64,000 nt of DNA from positions 2,916,501 through 2,980,500 of the forward strand of contig NZ_CP029188.1 in the NCBI RefSeq assembly GCF_003097515.1. Direction: 5' to 3'. The notes under the pieces are model-generated. The model ran no database searches and had not been told where the DNA came from. It worked only from the letters and a program-made list of their open reading frames with translations. Shown piece after piece: positions 1 through 9,445 of the stretch (positions within the stretch are counted from its first letter, which is position 1; every line of letters begins with the position of its first letter). This stretch comes from Streptomyces tirandamycinicus (GTDB lineage: Bacteria > Actinomycetota > Actinomycetes > Streptomycetales > Streptomycetaceae). A program made the position numbers and the translations under genes.

Positions 1-100
1 CACACGCATCGGGGGTCCGGGGCGCGATCCGTGCGCCCGCGCCTGGCCGGACGGCCGTACGGGTGGTGCGGACCTGGCCCCGGTCGGCCGGTTCGGTGCG

Positions 101-228
101 ATGAACCGGCCCACGGCAGCCGTCGCGGTGCGATGGACCAGCCCAGGGCAACCGCCCCGGCGGGACGGACCGGCCCACGGCAACCGCCCCGGCGGGACGA
201 ACCGGCCCACGGCAGCCACCCCGGTGCC
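101..228. repeat. Four tandem copies of a 32-bp GC-rich unit
   Basis: Four imperfect head-to-tail 32-bp units start at 101, 133, 165 and 197 and share the core CGGCCCACGGCAACCGCC with a few substitutions. They fill most of the spacer before the first gene. The six frames here are open only because of GC bias, and I see no convincing gene in 1–276. Confidence 0.8.
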
Positions 229-276
229 CGGCCTCAGGGGTCGGGCTGCGGCCGTACCGGCCACGTGGCGCCCGTT

Positions 277-1125
277 CTACGCCGCCCCGCAGGTCAGCTT
301 CATCTGCGCTGCCGCATGGTGCGCCCCGATGCGCTCCGCGCTGCCCCAGTCCCGCCCGCGGTCGAGGAGTTGCACCGCGAAGACCTTGTCGCCCTTGACC
401 GGATAGCTCCTGACGGACACCAGCTCGCCACGGTGGACGGTCTGTCGGACACCGAAGCCCGTGTAGCCGGACCGCACATCGTCCGGGTCGGCCAGGACAC
501 GGTAGAACGTGGGGTCTCCGGCGGCGTCCGAGGCGCGGTTCGTCCCGGGGACGAACACCGCGAGCGCGCACGTCCGGTAGTCGTCGTCCAGCTCCCAGCT
601 CCAGATCGCGGTGCCGCGCGTGTCCTTGGCCGCGCTGCCCGACATGGGCACGGCGGTGAAGCTGCCGTCGCAGTCGGGGTTGCTGCGGCCGCCCTCGCGA
701 ACCGTGTACCAGGCGGCGTCGCCGTTCTCGAACCGGCCCACCTCCCGGTACCCGCCGGTCGTGCACCCCGGTCCCGCCCACTCCTCGAACTGCCCGCCGC
801 CGGGCAGCTCCGTCGGGCCCACCCGCGTCGGGATGCCGCGTCCCGGGGGGTCGGTCTCGGCGGCCTGGGCTTCGTCTCCGGCGTCGTCGTCGGAGCCGGT
901 GAGGAGTGCCGCGGCGGCGATGAAGCAGCCCAGCACCACCACGGTTCCCGCCGCCAGCAGACCCTTGCGGAAGCGGGAGAGCAGCGAGATGCGGCCGGTG
1001 ACCGTCTCGCGGGCGACCCAGGACGGACCGGAACGCCGCTCGTCCCGGACCACGTATCCGCAGTCGGGACAACTCATACCGGGCAGAGGCGTGTGCCTTT
1101 CACTGCCGCACCGTTCGCACGCCAT
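277..1125 (-). CDS. Zinc-ribbon, single-pass membrane protein of unknown function
   Basis: The 282-residue protein starts with a small zinc ribbon: Cys3-x2-Cys6 and Cys19-x2-Cys22. A basic stretch follows, then one hydrophobic segment at about residues 53–75 (GLLAAGTVVVLGCFIAAAAL). The rest is an acidic, probably extracytoplasmic domain of about 200 residues rich in Trp, Gly and Asp with several Cys. The topology suggests a cytoplasmic metal-binding head and an external domain. I recognise no enzymatic motif. It is the last gene of a run of three minus-strand genes but is separated from its neighbour by about 110 bp. The ATG has no strong Shine-Dalgarno, so the start is probable rather than certain. 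Confidence 0.75.
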   Translation of the reverse strand: MACERCGSERHTPLPGMSCPDCGYVVRDERRSGPSWVARETVTGRISLLSRFRKGLLAAGTVVVLGCFIAAAALLTGSDDDAGDEAQAAETDPPGRGIPTRVGPTELPGGGQFEEWAGPGCTTGGYREVGRFENGDAAWYTVREGGRSNPDCDGSFTAVPMSGSAAKDTRGTAIWSWELDDDYRTCALAVFVPGTNRASDAAGDPTFYRVLADPDDVRSGYTGFGVRQTVHRGELVSVRSYPVKGDKVFAVQLLDRGRDWGSAERIGAHHAAAQMKLTCGAA

Positions 1126-1233
1126 ACCAGCAAACTATGCAGGAACCTCGTGCGTCACGGGGCCGGAACCCCCGCGATCCATGTCCCGCTCCCCGGCCGG
1201 CCCGGCGCACCACGCCCGTTCAGCTCCTCCCGG

Positions 1234-3618
1234 TCAGCTCCTCCCGGTCAGCTCTTCCGGGCAGGGCGTACCGCGCGGAAGCTGATAGGGCGCCGCCAGT
1301 CGGTAGACACCCGGGCGCGGGGCGAGGAGCTCGGTCCACTCGTCCCCCGCCGTGTCCTCCTCCGCCTTCATCAGGCAGCCGGCGACGTTGACGAACTCCT
1401 TCGGCTCGTCGTCCTCCCGGAGCTTCGAGGCCTGGGTCTCCTGCGGCTGCTCCACGCTCCGGCCCTGGTCGTCCACGAGTCCCAGCCACGGCGAGTACGG
1501 AACCCGGATCAGTACCCGGCCCGCCTCACGCACATGGATGCGCAGCTCACCGGCGCCCGCCCGGTCCACCGTCGCCGGCGGGTCCGCGAGCGGTGTGGGC
1601 TCGCGGACGGCGAAGAGCCGCCAGTTCGCGTCCGACCACACCGGCTTCAGATAGGGCTGGCCGCGCTCGACCAGCTCCGCCTCCTGCCGGGCGCCCGAGT
1701 CCGGCTCGCCCGTCGGCAGCACCACGTAGTGGACGGCCCAGCGGTGGAGCCACTCGCGGTAGTTCACGGCGTCGAGCGTGTCGTCGTAGAAGAGGGGATT
1801 GCGCTCCATGTCCGCCTGCCGGTTCCAGCCGCGCGCCAGGTTGACGTACGGCGCCAGTGCCGACGCCTCGCGGTGGCTGCTCGCCGGGACGACCTCCACG
1901 CGGCCCTTCTCGGCGCCGACCTCCTGCAGTTCGTTCACCAGTGGCGCGAGTTCCCTCGTCCAGGAGGCGGCCGGAGCGGTGCGCACGATGTCGTCGACGC
2001 TCTTGAAGCCGATCCACGCGTTGAGCCCGGCGAAGGCCAGGACGACCGCGTACCACCTGCGTGAGCGCGGCACGGCGTACGGCAGCGCCGCCAGCAGCAC
2101 CACCCCCGCGAACAGCATCGCGAGCCGCGAGACGTTCGAGCCGATCTGCGAGTCCACCAGGAAGGTCAGCAGCGTACCGGCGGAGTACACCCCGGCGGCG
2201 GTCCGGACGGTGCGCCAGTCCGGCGGTACGAGGACCAGGACCAGCACCCCGAAGAGGAACGGCAGCGACGTCGACCCGAGCGACATGGGCTGCGTGCCGG
2301 AGAACGGGAACAGCCACGCCGACAGGACCACGACCGCCACCGGGGCGATCCCCAGTGCGTAGGCGCCCGGACGGCGCTTGTTCAGGAACAGCGCCGCGGC
2401 GACGACTCCGAGGAACAGCCCGGCGACCGGGCTCGACGCGGTCGCGAGTCCGGCCAGCGGTGCGGCGACCGCGGCCTTCGCCCACCGTTTCCGCCGCCAG
2501 CGGTACGGCCAGCAGAACACCGCCGCGACCGCGCCGATGGCGAACACCATGCCCAGGCCGAACGTGACCCGCCCCGACAGCGCGTTGCAGAAGAACGCGA
2601 ACACTCCCGCCAGTGCGCAGGCCAGCGGGTTCCGGACCGCCCTCACCCGGGTCAGGATCAGCGCGGTCAGCGCGGTGGAGAGGGTCCCGACGACCATCAT
2701 CGTCGTGCGCACGCCGAGGAGGGACATCAGGTACGGGGACACCACGCTGTACGAGACCGGGTGCATGCCGCCGTACCAGGCGAGGTTGTACGCGGAGTCG
2801 GGGTGGCGGCCGACGAACTCGGCCCAGGCGTCCTGCGCGGCGATGTCACCGCCGCTGTTGGCGAAGAGGAAGAACCACCCGAGGTGCAGGAAGGCCGCCA
2901 ACGCGGTCGCCGCCAGGACGGGACGGCGCGCCGACGCGCCGGCGAACCTTCGGACGGCGAAGCGTGCGGCACTGACCCGCGAGGCGATGACACGCGAGGC
3001 AGTGGTCCGCCAGGCGGTGACCCGCGAGGCGCGCGAGACCGTCGACCCGGGAGCGGTGGGAATCCGGCGGGACGAGGGAGCCTCGGGCCCGACCGGACCA
3101 TGAGGCGCGGACGCCTCCGAAGAACCGGCAGGCCCACGGACCGATGGAGCCTCGCAAGAACCGGCGGACCTAAGGGCCGGTGGGGCCTCGCAAGAACCGG
3201 CAGGCCCACGGACCGGTGGAGCCTCGCAAGAACCGACGGACCCAAGGGCCGAGGGGATCTCGGAGGAATCGGCAGGCCCATGGGGCGCTGGGATCCCCGG
3301 TGTTCCCGGTACCCCCGAGAGCCCAGTGGCCTCACGCGACACCGGGACCGCGGCGGACGCGAGGGACACGACGGCGCCGGGGGACACGGGGCACCCGGGG
3401 GCGGCAGGGCACGCGACGGACTCGGGGGATCCGGAATCCTCCCCTATTCGCGGGTCCTTCGCGGCTCGTGGCCCCCTCGCGGCGCTGCTCTCGTCCGCGC
3501 GGGTGGGCTCGACGGTGGTCAATGCGGCTCCCGTGGTCGCTTCCCATGCTCGGGGACGCCGTCCCGGCTTCGCGAGTTGCCCCGTACCGGGGACGCCGCG
3601 ATCCGGGGACGCTAGCAC
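1234..3618 (-). CDS. Large polytopic membrane protein with a repetitive N-terminus
   Basis: The 794-residue reading has three parts. Residues 1 to about 200 are low complexity and carry repeats of the type GSCEAPxVRGPA. Residues from about 225 to 545 hold many hydrophobic segments, beginning VLAATALAAFLHLGWFFLFA, so roughly 10–12 membrane spans. The C-terminal 230 residues look like an extracytoplasmic domain containing FAVREPTPLADPP and PYSPWLGLVDDQGR. The layout resembles large actinobacterial glycosyltransferase-like or 'YfhO-like' membrane proteins, but I see no decisive motif. The start is uncertain: the GTG at 3618 is the longest, and the coding start could lie after the repeats. The stop codon falls inside a 14-bp tandem repeat (about 1219–1262). 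Confidence 0.65.
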   Translation of the reverse strand: MLASPDRGVPGTGQLAKPGRRPRAWEATTGAALTTVEPTRADESSAARGPRAAKDPRIGEDSGSPESVACPAAPGCPVSPGAVVSLASAAVPVSREATGLSGVPGTPGIPAPHGPADSSEIPSALGSVGSCEAPPVRGPAGSCEAPPALRSAGSCEAPSVRGPAGSSEASAPHGPVGPEAPSSRRIPTAPGSTVSRASRVTAWRTTASRVIASRVSAARFAVRRFAGASARRPVLAATALAAFLHLGWFFLFANSGGDIAAQDAWAEFVGRHPDSAYNLAWYGGMHPVSYSVVSPYLMSLLGVRTTMMVVGTLSTALTALILTRVRAVRNPLACALAGVFAFFCNALSGRVTFGLGMVFAIGAVAAVFCWPYRWRRKRWAKAAVAAPLAGLATASSPVAGLFLGVVAAALFLNKRRPGAYALGIAPVAVVVLSAWLFPFSGTQPMSLGSTSLPFLFGVLVLVLVPPDWRTVRTAAGVYSAGTLLTFLVDSQIGSNVSRLAMLFAGVVLLAALPYAVPRSRRWYAVVLAFAGLNAWIGFKSVDDIVRTAPAASWTRELAPLVNELQEVGAEKGRVEVVPASSHREASALAPYVNLARGWNRQADMERNPLFYDDTLDAVNYREWLHRWAVHYVVLPTGEPDSGARQEAELVERGQPYLKPVWSDANWRLFAVREPTPLADPPATVDRAGAGELRIHVREAGRVLIRVPYSPWLGLVDDQGRSVEQPQETQASKLREDDEPKEFVNVAGCLMKAEEDTAGDEWTELLAPRPGVYRLAAPYQLPRGTPCPEELTGRS

Positions 3619-3675
3619 GGTGCTGGTGCGGCGGACGGGGGCACGGAGGTCCGTGCCCCGTCCGGCCGCCCGATG

Positions 3676-6600
3676 TCAGCCCAGGCGGGTCAGCCTGGCG
3701 CCGAACCCGGGCTCCGCGAGCTCCTGCTGGAGGGCCACCGGCACGGCGACCTGGCTCGCGCCCTCGCCGACGGTCAGCGAACCGACGACCGTGCCGGGCG
3801 GGGCCTCGTGCGGCAGGACCTTGTCACCGTTCGTCAGTTCCAGCTTCACCGTGAGACCGGACCAGCCGACCGCCCGCACGTCCTTGGTGGCCACGACCGG
3901 GACCGAACCACCCAGGCCGTCCTCGACCACGCCGACGACCTGGCCCTTCTTGACGATCGTCGCGTTCTTCAGGGCGTCCTGGGTCGCGAGCATCAGCTCC
4001 TTGCTCGCGTTGATCGCGGTGCCGAGGATCGGGGTGTCGTACTGCGCGAGCACGGCGCCGACGATCAGCTGGTCCGTGTCACCGACCATCTTGTGGGCGG
4101 CGAAGAGGAGATTGCCGCCCGCCTTGGTGGTGCTGCCGGTCTTGATGCCGAGGGCGCCGTTGTAGGGCGGCAGTTCGTTGTAGTTCCGCCATGTCTTGCC
4201 CGACGGGTCCGTCCACTCCGGCAGCTTGGTGATGTCCATCAGGGCCTTGATCTCGACCAGCTTCAGCCCCAGCTTGACCTGGTCCTCGGCCGTGCTGACC
4301 GTCGTCGCGTCAAGCCCGGACGGGTCCGTGTACGTCGTGTTCTTCATGCCGAGTTCCTCGGCGGCGGCGTTCATCTTCTCGACGAACGCCTTCTCCGAGC
4401 CGGAGTCCCAGCGAGCCAGCTGACGTGCGATGTTGTTTGCGGACGGAATCATGATCGCCGCCAGGGCGTCCCTCAGGCTGATCTTGTCGCCCTTCTTGAC
4501 GGTGTTGAGCGTCGACTCGTTGTCCGTCTTGTCGAGCTGTCCGTCCGACTCCCCCTTGGCGTCGATCTCGATCATGGGCCCCGCCTCGCCCGGCTTGAGC
4601 GGGTGGTTCTTGAGGATCACGTACGCCGTCATCGCCTTGGTCACGCTCGCGATCGGCACGGGCTTCTGCTCGCCGGAGGAACCGAGCGTGCCGAGTCCGG
4701 ACGCGGCCATGTACGCCTGGCCCTTGGCGGGCCAGGGCAGCTGCGGGGCGGCGCCCTCGAAGGCGTACGCCGGCTCGGCCGTCAGCGAGAGCGTGGGCTC
4801 CGGGAGCGGACGCAGGGTCTGTACGACTGCGAAGACGATCAGGAGCAGCACGACCAGGGGCGTCCAGATCCTGACCCGCCGCAGAAGAGTGCGGACCGGA
4901 GTCTGCGGGGGCGGCGGGGTGTTGGTCAGCTCGGCCAGCAGATCGAGCGGCGGCTTGGGCGGCAGGGGCTGCTGCCGCGTGCGCTCGGGCTCGGTGAGCG
5001 ACGAGGGCGAGGGGGCGGCGTACCCGCCGGGCACGGCCGGCTTCGCGGCGGGCGGGGCCGGCTTCGCGGCGGAGGCGGCGGGCTTCGGGGCGGAGGCGGC
5101 GGGCCGTACGTCGTCGCGCCGCAGCGGCACGAACGTGCTGGTCCGCTCGGCGGCGGACTCCGAGGCACCTTCGGGGGCACCGCCGGAGGTGCGGCCGGAA
5201 GCAGGCTCGGAGGTGGACTCGGAGGTCGGCGCCGAGGCGGCCTTGGCCCCGGACGCGGACCCGGACGCGGACCCGGACGGGGGCTCGGGGGCGGACGCGG
5301 GCTCGGGCACGGCCTTGGAGGTGGACGCGGACGCCGCCCCGGTGGCCGGGGCGGCCCCGGACGCTCCCGCCCCGCCGGACGGGCCCGCGGAACCGGTGGC
5401 GCCCGCGGGGCCGGGACGGTCCTCGGGTTCCGCCACCGGCTTCGCGGCGGGCTTCCGCTCGGGCTTCACCGGCCCGCCCGGGGGTGCGGTGACCCTGAGC
5501 GCCGTGGTGCGCTCGGCCTCCCGCTCCGATCCCGCACTCTCGGAACCCGTGCGCTCGGAACCCGACCGCGCGGCAGCCGTGGAGGGCTCGGCGGACTGCC
5601 TCGGTGCCACGGGTGTCGGGGGGACCTTCAGCGCGGTGGTCGGCTGGTCCACGGCAGGCCGGGGCGGAGCCTTGCGGGCAACCGGCGGCCGGTCCGCGGC
5701 GTCGTCGCCCTCTTCACCTTCACCGGCCCTGGCCGCACCCGCCGATGCGACAGCCCCGGCGACGCGGGCGGTGTCGGCCGGGCCCTCCGCGGCAGCGTCC
5801 GAGGCTGCGGCGGCGTTCCTCTCGGCCGTCCGGGACGCGGCCCAGCGGGGCGTCCTGGCCCCGGCGCCGTCCCCGGAACCATTCTCGTCTCCGCCCTCGC
5901 CCCGGCCTCCCCGGCCGCTCGGGTCGCTCGGGTCGCTCGGGTCGCCGGCGTCCGCGTCCGAACCGGCCGACGGTTCGCCGTCGACCGACCTGCGGGGTGC
6001 GGGCGCCGTGGGCTTCTTGCCGCCCTCGCCGGCCGCCTCGGGTGCGCTGCGGGCGACTTCAGGAGTGCCCTCGTCGGTGGCCCCGCCGTCGCCGGCCTCC
6101 GCCTCCGCGGTCTCGTTCGCGGAGTCCTGTGCTCCCTCGTCCGCGCCGGAGAGCCATGCGGTCACGGCTTCGCGGAGGCGGTCGCCGTCATCCGGCGCAC
6201 GCTCGTCGTCGTCGGCGGAGGGCCGGCCCTCGGAGGCGACGGAGCCCGTCTCGGCGCCGGAACCCGACACGGACCCGGATGCGTCCCCGTCCGTGTCGCC
6301 GTCCCCGCCCCCGTCCCTGTCCCTGTCCCTGTCCCTGTCCGTTCGCCTGTCCCTGTCCCTGTCCCCGTCCGTGCCCGAGGACACCGGCCGAGACGACTCC
6401 GACCGATCCGACGGCTCCGACGGCTCCGACGGCAGCGTCCTGAACACCGCCGTGGGCTGGTCGGCACGTCCTTGGGTGGGCGCCCCCGCCGAACGGGCCA
6501 CGGCAAGCCGCGGATCACGTTCGCCCGGAGTCGTCTCCCCCGACGACTTCTGCTGCTCCGACTTGTCGGGGGACTCGCCCGCCACCGTGCCTCCTCCGTG

Positions 6601-6708
6601 CCTCAAACCTGAACCCGCCGTGACGCTGGTACCACCCGCACCACTGTCCGAACCTTCTGCCAGTGTCCTGTGTGAGCCCCTTGGCCCCGTGCTAGACGAG
6701 AACGACAT
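3676..6708 (-). CDS. D-alanyl-D-alanine carboxypeptidase (peptidase S11) with a ~600-residue low-complexity N-terminus
   Basis: The C-terminal ~400 residues are a penicillin-binding DacA-type domain that trims the terminal D-Ala from peptidoglycan stem peptides outside the membrane. All three active-site motifs are visible: SVTK (about residue 688), SANN (about 756) and KTGST (about 855). A single membrane anchor (TPLVVLLLIVFAVVQTL) lies near residue 615, so residues 1–610 should be cytoplasmic. That part is disordered, rich in Ala/Pro/Glu/Ser/Thr, with an Arg-Asp repeat block encoded by hexanucleotide repeats at about 6300–6372. Usual DacA proteins are about 400 residues with a signal peptide; the long tail is seen in Streptomyces and might be a phosphorylation or scaffold region (inference). 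Divergent from the GPP34 gene. Confidence 0.9.
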   Translation of the reverse strand: MSFSSSTGPRGSHRTLAEGSDSGAGGTSVTAGSGLRHGGGTVAGESPDKSEQQKSSGETTPGERDPRLAVARSAGAPTQGRADQPTAVFRTLPSEPSEPSDRSESSRPVSSGTDGDRDRDRRTDRDRDRDRDGGGDGDTDGDASGSVSGSGAETGSVASEGRPSADDDERAPDDGDRLREAVTAWLSGADEGAQDSANETAEAEAGDGGATDEGTPEVARSAPEAAGEGGKKPTAPAPRRSVDGEPSAGSDADAGDPSDPSDPSGRGGRGEGGDENGSGDGAGARTPRWAASRTAERNAAAASDAAAEGPADTARVAGAVASAGAARAGEGEEGDDAADRPPVARKAPPRPAVDQPTTALKVPPTPVAPRQSAEPSTAAARSGSERTGSESAGSEREAERTTALRVTAPPGGPVKPERKPAAKPVAEPEDRPGPAGATGSAGPSGGAGASGAAPATGAASASTSKAVPEPASAPEPPSGSASGSASGAKAASAPTSESTSEPASGRTSGGAPEGASESAAERTSTFVPLRRDDVRPAASAPKPAASAAKPAPPAAKPAVPGGYAAPSPSSLTEPERTRQQPLPPKPPLDLLAELTNTPPPPQTPVRTLLRRVRIWTPLVVLLLIVFAVVQTLRPLPEPTLSLTAEPAYAFEGAAPQLPWPAKGQAYMAASGLGTLGSSGEQKPVPIASVTKAMTAYVILKNHPLKPGEAGPMIEIDAKGESDGQLDKTDNESTLNTVKKGDKISLRDALAAIMIPSANNIARQLARWDSGSEKAFVEKMNAAAEELGMKNTTYTDPSGLDATTVSTAEDQVKLGLKLVEIKALMDITKLPEWTDPSGKTWRNYNELPPYNGALGIKTGSTTKAGGNLLFAAHKMVGDTDQLIVGAVLAQYDTPILGTAINASKELMLATQDALKNATIVKKGQVVGVVEDGLGGSVPVVATKDVRAVGWSGLTVKLELTNGDKVLPHEAPPGTVVGSLTVGEGASQVAVPVALQQELAEPGFGARLTRLG

Positions 6709-6800
6709 ACCTGCCGGTTCCCGTACGAAGCACCCAGGCGCTCTCGACAGACCAATGTGAGAGGCGTCACCCTGTCATTCATCCACGCGGGGAGGCATGG

Positions 6801-7520
6801 ATGGGCAGGAGCCGCAGAACACTTCCGGAGGAGCTTCTGCTGCTCGCTCTGGACCCGGCCACGGGTACCACAGCGCAGCCGCAGTCGCTCGACCTCGGCC
6901 TGGCCGGAGCACAGCTAGTGGAGCTGGCCCTGGCAGGACGGATAGCCCCAGACGGGGATCGTATCGCCGTGGTGATGCCACGGCCGACAGGAGATCCGAC
7001 CCTGGACTCCGCACTGGAGCTGCTGCGCAGGCGCGGCAGTCCGGTCCGGGCGGTCCACTGGATCGGCGGGCCCCGGCTGGGGTTGCGCCAGACCTACCTT
7101 TCACATCTGGAAAGGTGCGGCATGGTCCATGCCGTGGCGGGACAGATGTGCGGGGTGCTGCCGACGACTCGCTACCAGGCGACGGACACGGCGATCAGCC
7201 GGGAGATCAGGTCCCGGCTGGACAGCGCGATCCGCACCGGCGTACCGCCGGACCCGAGGACGGCTGCGCTCGCCGCTCTGGCGCACGCGGTCGGCCTGGG
7301 CAAGCACCTGTATCCCGGCAACGAGGGGCGGTCCTCCCGCTCCCGCCTCCGGGATCTCATCAGGCACGACCCCATGGGCGGACTCGTGGCCCACGCCGTG
7401 ATGGACGTTCAGAACGGTGTGGCCGCGCAGCCGCGCCGTGGGTCGGCAGCCCCCGGCAGGCAACCGGCCGTACAGATGCCGGCCCGCCGGGGCGGCATGG
7501 CCCGCGCCGCCGCCCACTAG
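6801..7520 (+). CDS. GPP34 (GOLPH3/Vps74-like) family protein
   Basis: The 239-residue protein begins GRSRRTLPEELLLLALDP, the characteristic opening of the GPP34 fold, followed by LGLAGAQLVELALAGRI and a mostly helical body. Eukaryotic members bind phosphoinositides and Golgi glycosyltransferases; actinobacterial ones are abundant but functionally undefined, with membrane association likely. The ATG at 6801 has GGGGAGG about 5–11 bases upstream; an overlapping ATG four bases earlier is in another frame. The final 35 residues are a basic, Gln/Arg/Pro-rich tail. It is transcribed away from the carboxypeptidase gene across a ~90-bp spacer. Confidence 0.85.
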   Translation: MGRSRRTLPEELLLLALDPATGTTAQPQSLDLGLAGAQLVELALAGRIAPDGDRIAVVMPRPTGDPTLDSALELLRRRGSPVRAVHWIGGPRLGLRQTYLSHLERCGMVHAVAGQMCGVLPTTRYQATDTAISREIRSRLDSAIRTGVPPDPRTAALAALAHAVGLGKHLYPGNEGRSSRSRLRDLIRHDPMGGLVAHAVMDVQNGVAAQPRRGSAAPGRQPAVQMPARRGGMARAAAH

Positions 7521-7720
7521 GGCGCCAGGTACGGGTACGGGCCTGGCGCGCTGACGCGCACTGACGCGGACGGGCACTGACAGGCACAAGCAGGCGCGGG
7601 CACGCACCGACACGGATTCGCGTGGGGTGCCCGCGGCCGTGGACGCGGGCACTCGCTCGCGTGCCGGCCGGGAGATCCCCGGCCGCCGATGTCGCCCCGA
7701 GCCCGGTACGGGAGCCGCAG

Positions 7721-7760
7721 AGGGCGCGGGGCAGTCGTACATACGACTGCCCCGCGCCCT
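7721..7760. terminator. Perfect 19-bp inverted repeat, likely terminator of the GPP34 gene
   Basis: The arms are perfectly complementary (left begins AGGGCGCGGGGCAGTCGTA) around a two-base centre, giving a very strong GC-rich hairpin. It lies 200 bp downstream of the GPP34 stop. There is no T-run, which is usual for Streptomyces terminators. The remaining spacer 7521–8166 holds degenerate GCACTGACGCG-type repeats just after the GPP34 gene and an A/T-richer stretch before 8167 that probably contains the HTH gene promoter; no other gene is evident. Confidence 0.7.
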
Positions 7761-8166
7761 TGCTGTGGCGTGCGATCGCACCGTCAACCCGAGACCTCAC
7801 GCGCACCCGTTCCCGCGAAGCCGCCCGCCACCCATGGGCATTCAGCGTGCGCCGTGGTAGGCGACGGCGAGCCGGAACCAGCTTCGCCAGTCGTCGGGCG
7901 AGTCCTCGGCCTATCCGCGCAACGCCGTACAATCCGGGACAAATGGTCCTGATACACCGCAACGTACCGCAATGCACCGCAATCTCCGCGCAGATGTCGA
8001 CGTCGCTCTTTCGCCCCGCGGGCGGCCGGAGGCTTTGTCCCCCGCATTGTGCGCGCGTGTCGTCGTTTTCCAGCGCGGGCACCACCTTTGGTGGCAGTCT
8101 GCTGAGACGTAGATACGCACAGCAACAGGACCGCTAAAGCAGTCCGCAGCCGGAGGTGCAGTTCCC

Positions 8167-9024
8167 GTGGCGTCCAACGTCAACCCCACCGTCAGGCGCC
8201 GCCGTTTGGGCCAGGAGCTGCGCCGCCTCCGCGAGCTCAAGGGCATGACCGCGGAGGAGGTGGCGGATCGCCTGCTCGTCTCCCAGTCGAAGATCAGCCG
8301 ACTGGAGAACGGCCGGCGGTCGATCAGCCAGCGTGATGTGCGCGACCTCTGCGGAGTGTACGAGGTCGAGGACCACCGCGTCGTCGACTCACTGATGCAG
8401 ATGGCCAAGGACTCCCGCCAGCAGGGCTGGTGGCACGCCTTCGGCGACATCCCCTACAGCGTCTACATCGGCCTGGAGACGGACGCGGCCAGCCTCCGGG
8501 TCTACGAATCGCTGATCGTGCCGGGCCTGCTCCAGACACGCGATTACGCCCATGCGGTCATCGAGGGGATGTGGCCCGAAGCCACTCAGAGCGAGATCGA
8601 CAAACGCATTCAGATCCGGCTCAAGCGACAGGACCGCCTCACGGATCCCGACAACCCACTCCGGTTCTGGGCTGTCATCGACGAGGCTCTGCTGCGCCGC
8701 GTAGTCGGCAATGACCGGATCATGGCAGACCAACTCAAGCATCTCGCGGAGCTGAGCATGCAGCCGCATGTGACGTTGCAGGTCCTGCCCTATTCCGTGG
8801 GGGCTCATCCTGGCATGTACGGAAAGTTCGTCATCCTGGAGTTCCAGGATGCCATGGACGCCAGCGTCGTCTACCTCGAGGGCGTGACCAGCGACCTCTA
8901 CCTCGAGAAGCCAAATGACGTACAAAGCTACACAGTCATGTACGAACACCTTCGGGCCAAGGCGCTCAGCGCCGAGCAGTCGATGGAATTCATCCACCAG
9001 GTAGCGGAGACCTACGGAGGCTGA
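8167..9024 (+). CDS. XRE-type HTH regulator with DUF5753 domain
   Basis: An N-terminal Cro/CI helix-turn-helix covers about residues 12–70 (EVADRLLVSQSKISRLENG). It is followed by the DUF5753 domain, recognisable from VYESLIVPGLLQTRDYA, the central RLKRQDRL and the ligand-like C-terminal half. Such proteins are found in many copies in Streptomyces and work with small DUF397 (BldB/WhiJ-associated) partners in developmental and antibiotic control. Start is GTG, with GGAGG about ten bases upstream. A DUF397 gene follows 180 bp downstream, so this is one HTH/DUF397 pair. Unlike the second locus at 26 kb, no HATPase gene is adjacent. Confidence 0.9.
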   Translation: MASNVNPTVRRRRLGQELRRLRELKGMTAEEVADRLLVSQSKISRLENGRRSISQRDVRDLCGVYEVEDHRVVDSLMQMAKDSRQQGWWHAFGDIPYSVYIGLETDAASLRVYESLIVPGLLQTRDYAHAVIEGMWPEATQSEIDKRIQIRLKRQDRLTDPDNPLRFWAVIDEALLRRVVGNDRIMADQLKHLAELSMQPHVTLQVLPYSVGAHPGMYGKFVILEFQDAMDASVVYLEGVTSDLYLEKPNDVQSYTVMYEHLRAKALSAEQSMEFIHQVAETYGG

Positions 9025-9204
9025 CCGGGAGGGCAGGCACCGTACACTCATGAGCTCAGGCTGAATAGACTTCGAGTAAAAATGCCATCCGGATGGGTGA
9101 ACGCACCGCACCCCAGGGGATGCTGCGGCGTAGCTTCGATCTCGGGGCCGTTGGGGACAGCGGCTCGAGGCACCCGCACACCTGGCACAACCATCGGAGT
9201 CACT

Positions 9205-9405
9205 ATGCACATCCGGCAAGCTGCGTCCCTGACGGAATGGACCAAGTCCTCGTACTCCGCCGTCAACGGCGACTGCGTGGAGATCAAGTTGAAAGACCAG
9301 AGCTTGGTTGCCGTGCGCGATTCGAAGGCGCACCACCGCCCGCCGCTGGGCTTCACCGCGGAGACGTGGTCGGCGTTCATCACCGGGATCAGCCGCAAGG
9401 GCTGA
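9205..9405 (+). CDS. DUF397 small protein
   Basis: The 66-residue product shows the family pattern: TEWTKSSYSAVNGDCVEIK, then VAVRDSKAHHRPPLGFT and WSAFITGI. DUF397 proteins, including BldB relatives, are small probable partners of the neighbouring DUF5753 HTH proteins. I chose the ATG at 9205 because GGAG lies five bases upstream and the homologous region begins at once; the longer in-frame reading from 9082 adds 41 residues that do not look like the family. Confidence 0.9.
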   Translation: MHIRQAASLTEWTKSSYSAVNGDCVEIKLKDQSLVAVRDSKAHHRPPLGFTAETWSAFITGISRKG

Positions 9406-9445
9406 CTGGCAACCCTGGCCGACCACGTCTCTGCAGAACCTGCAG

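Noticed and set aside
31..2064. Very long plus-strand open frame
   Set aside because: It runs antisense to two well-supported minus-strand genes, has repeat-derived low-complexity residues and is open only because of GC bias.
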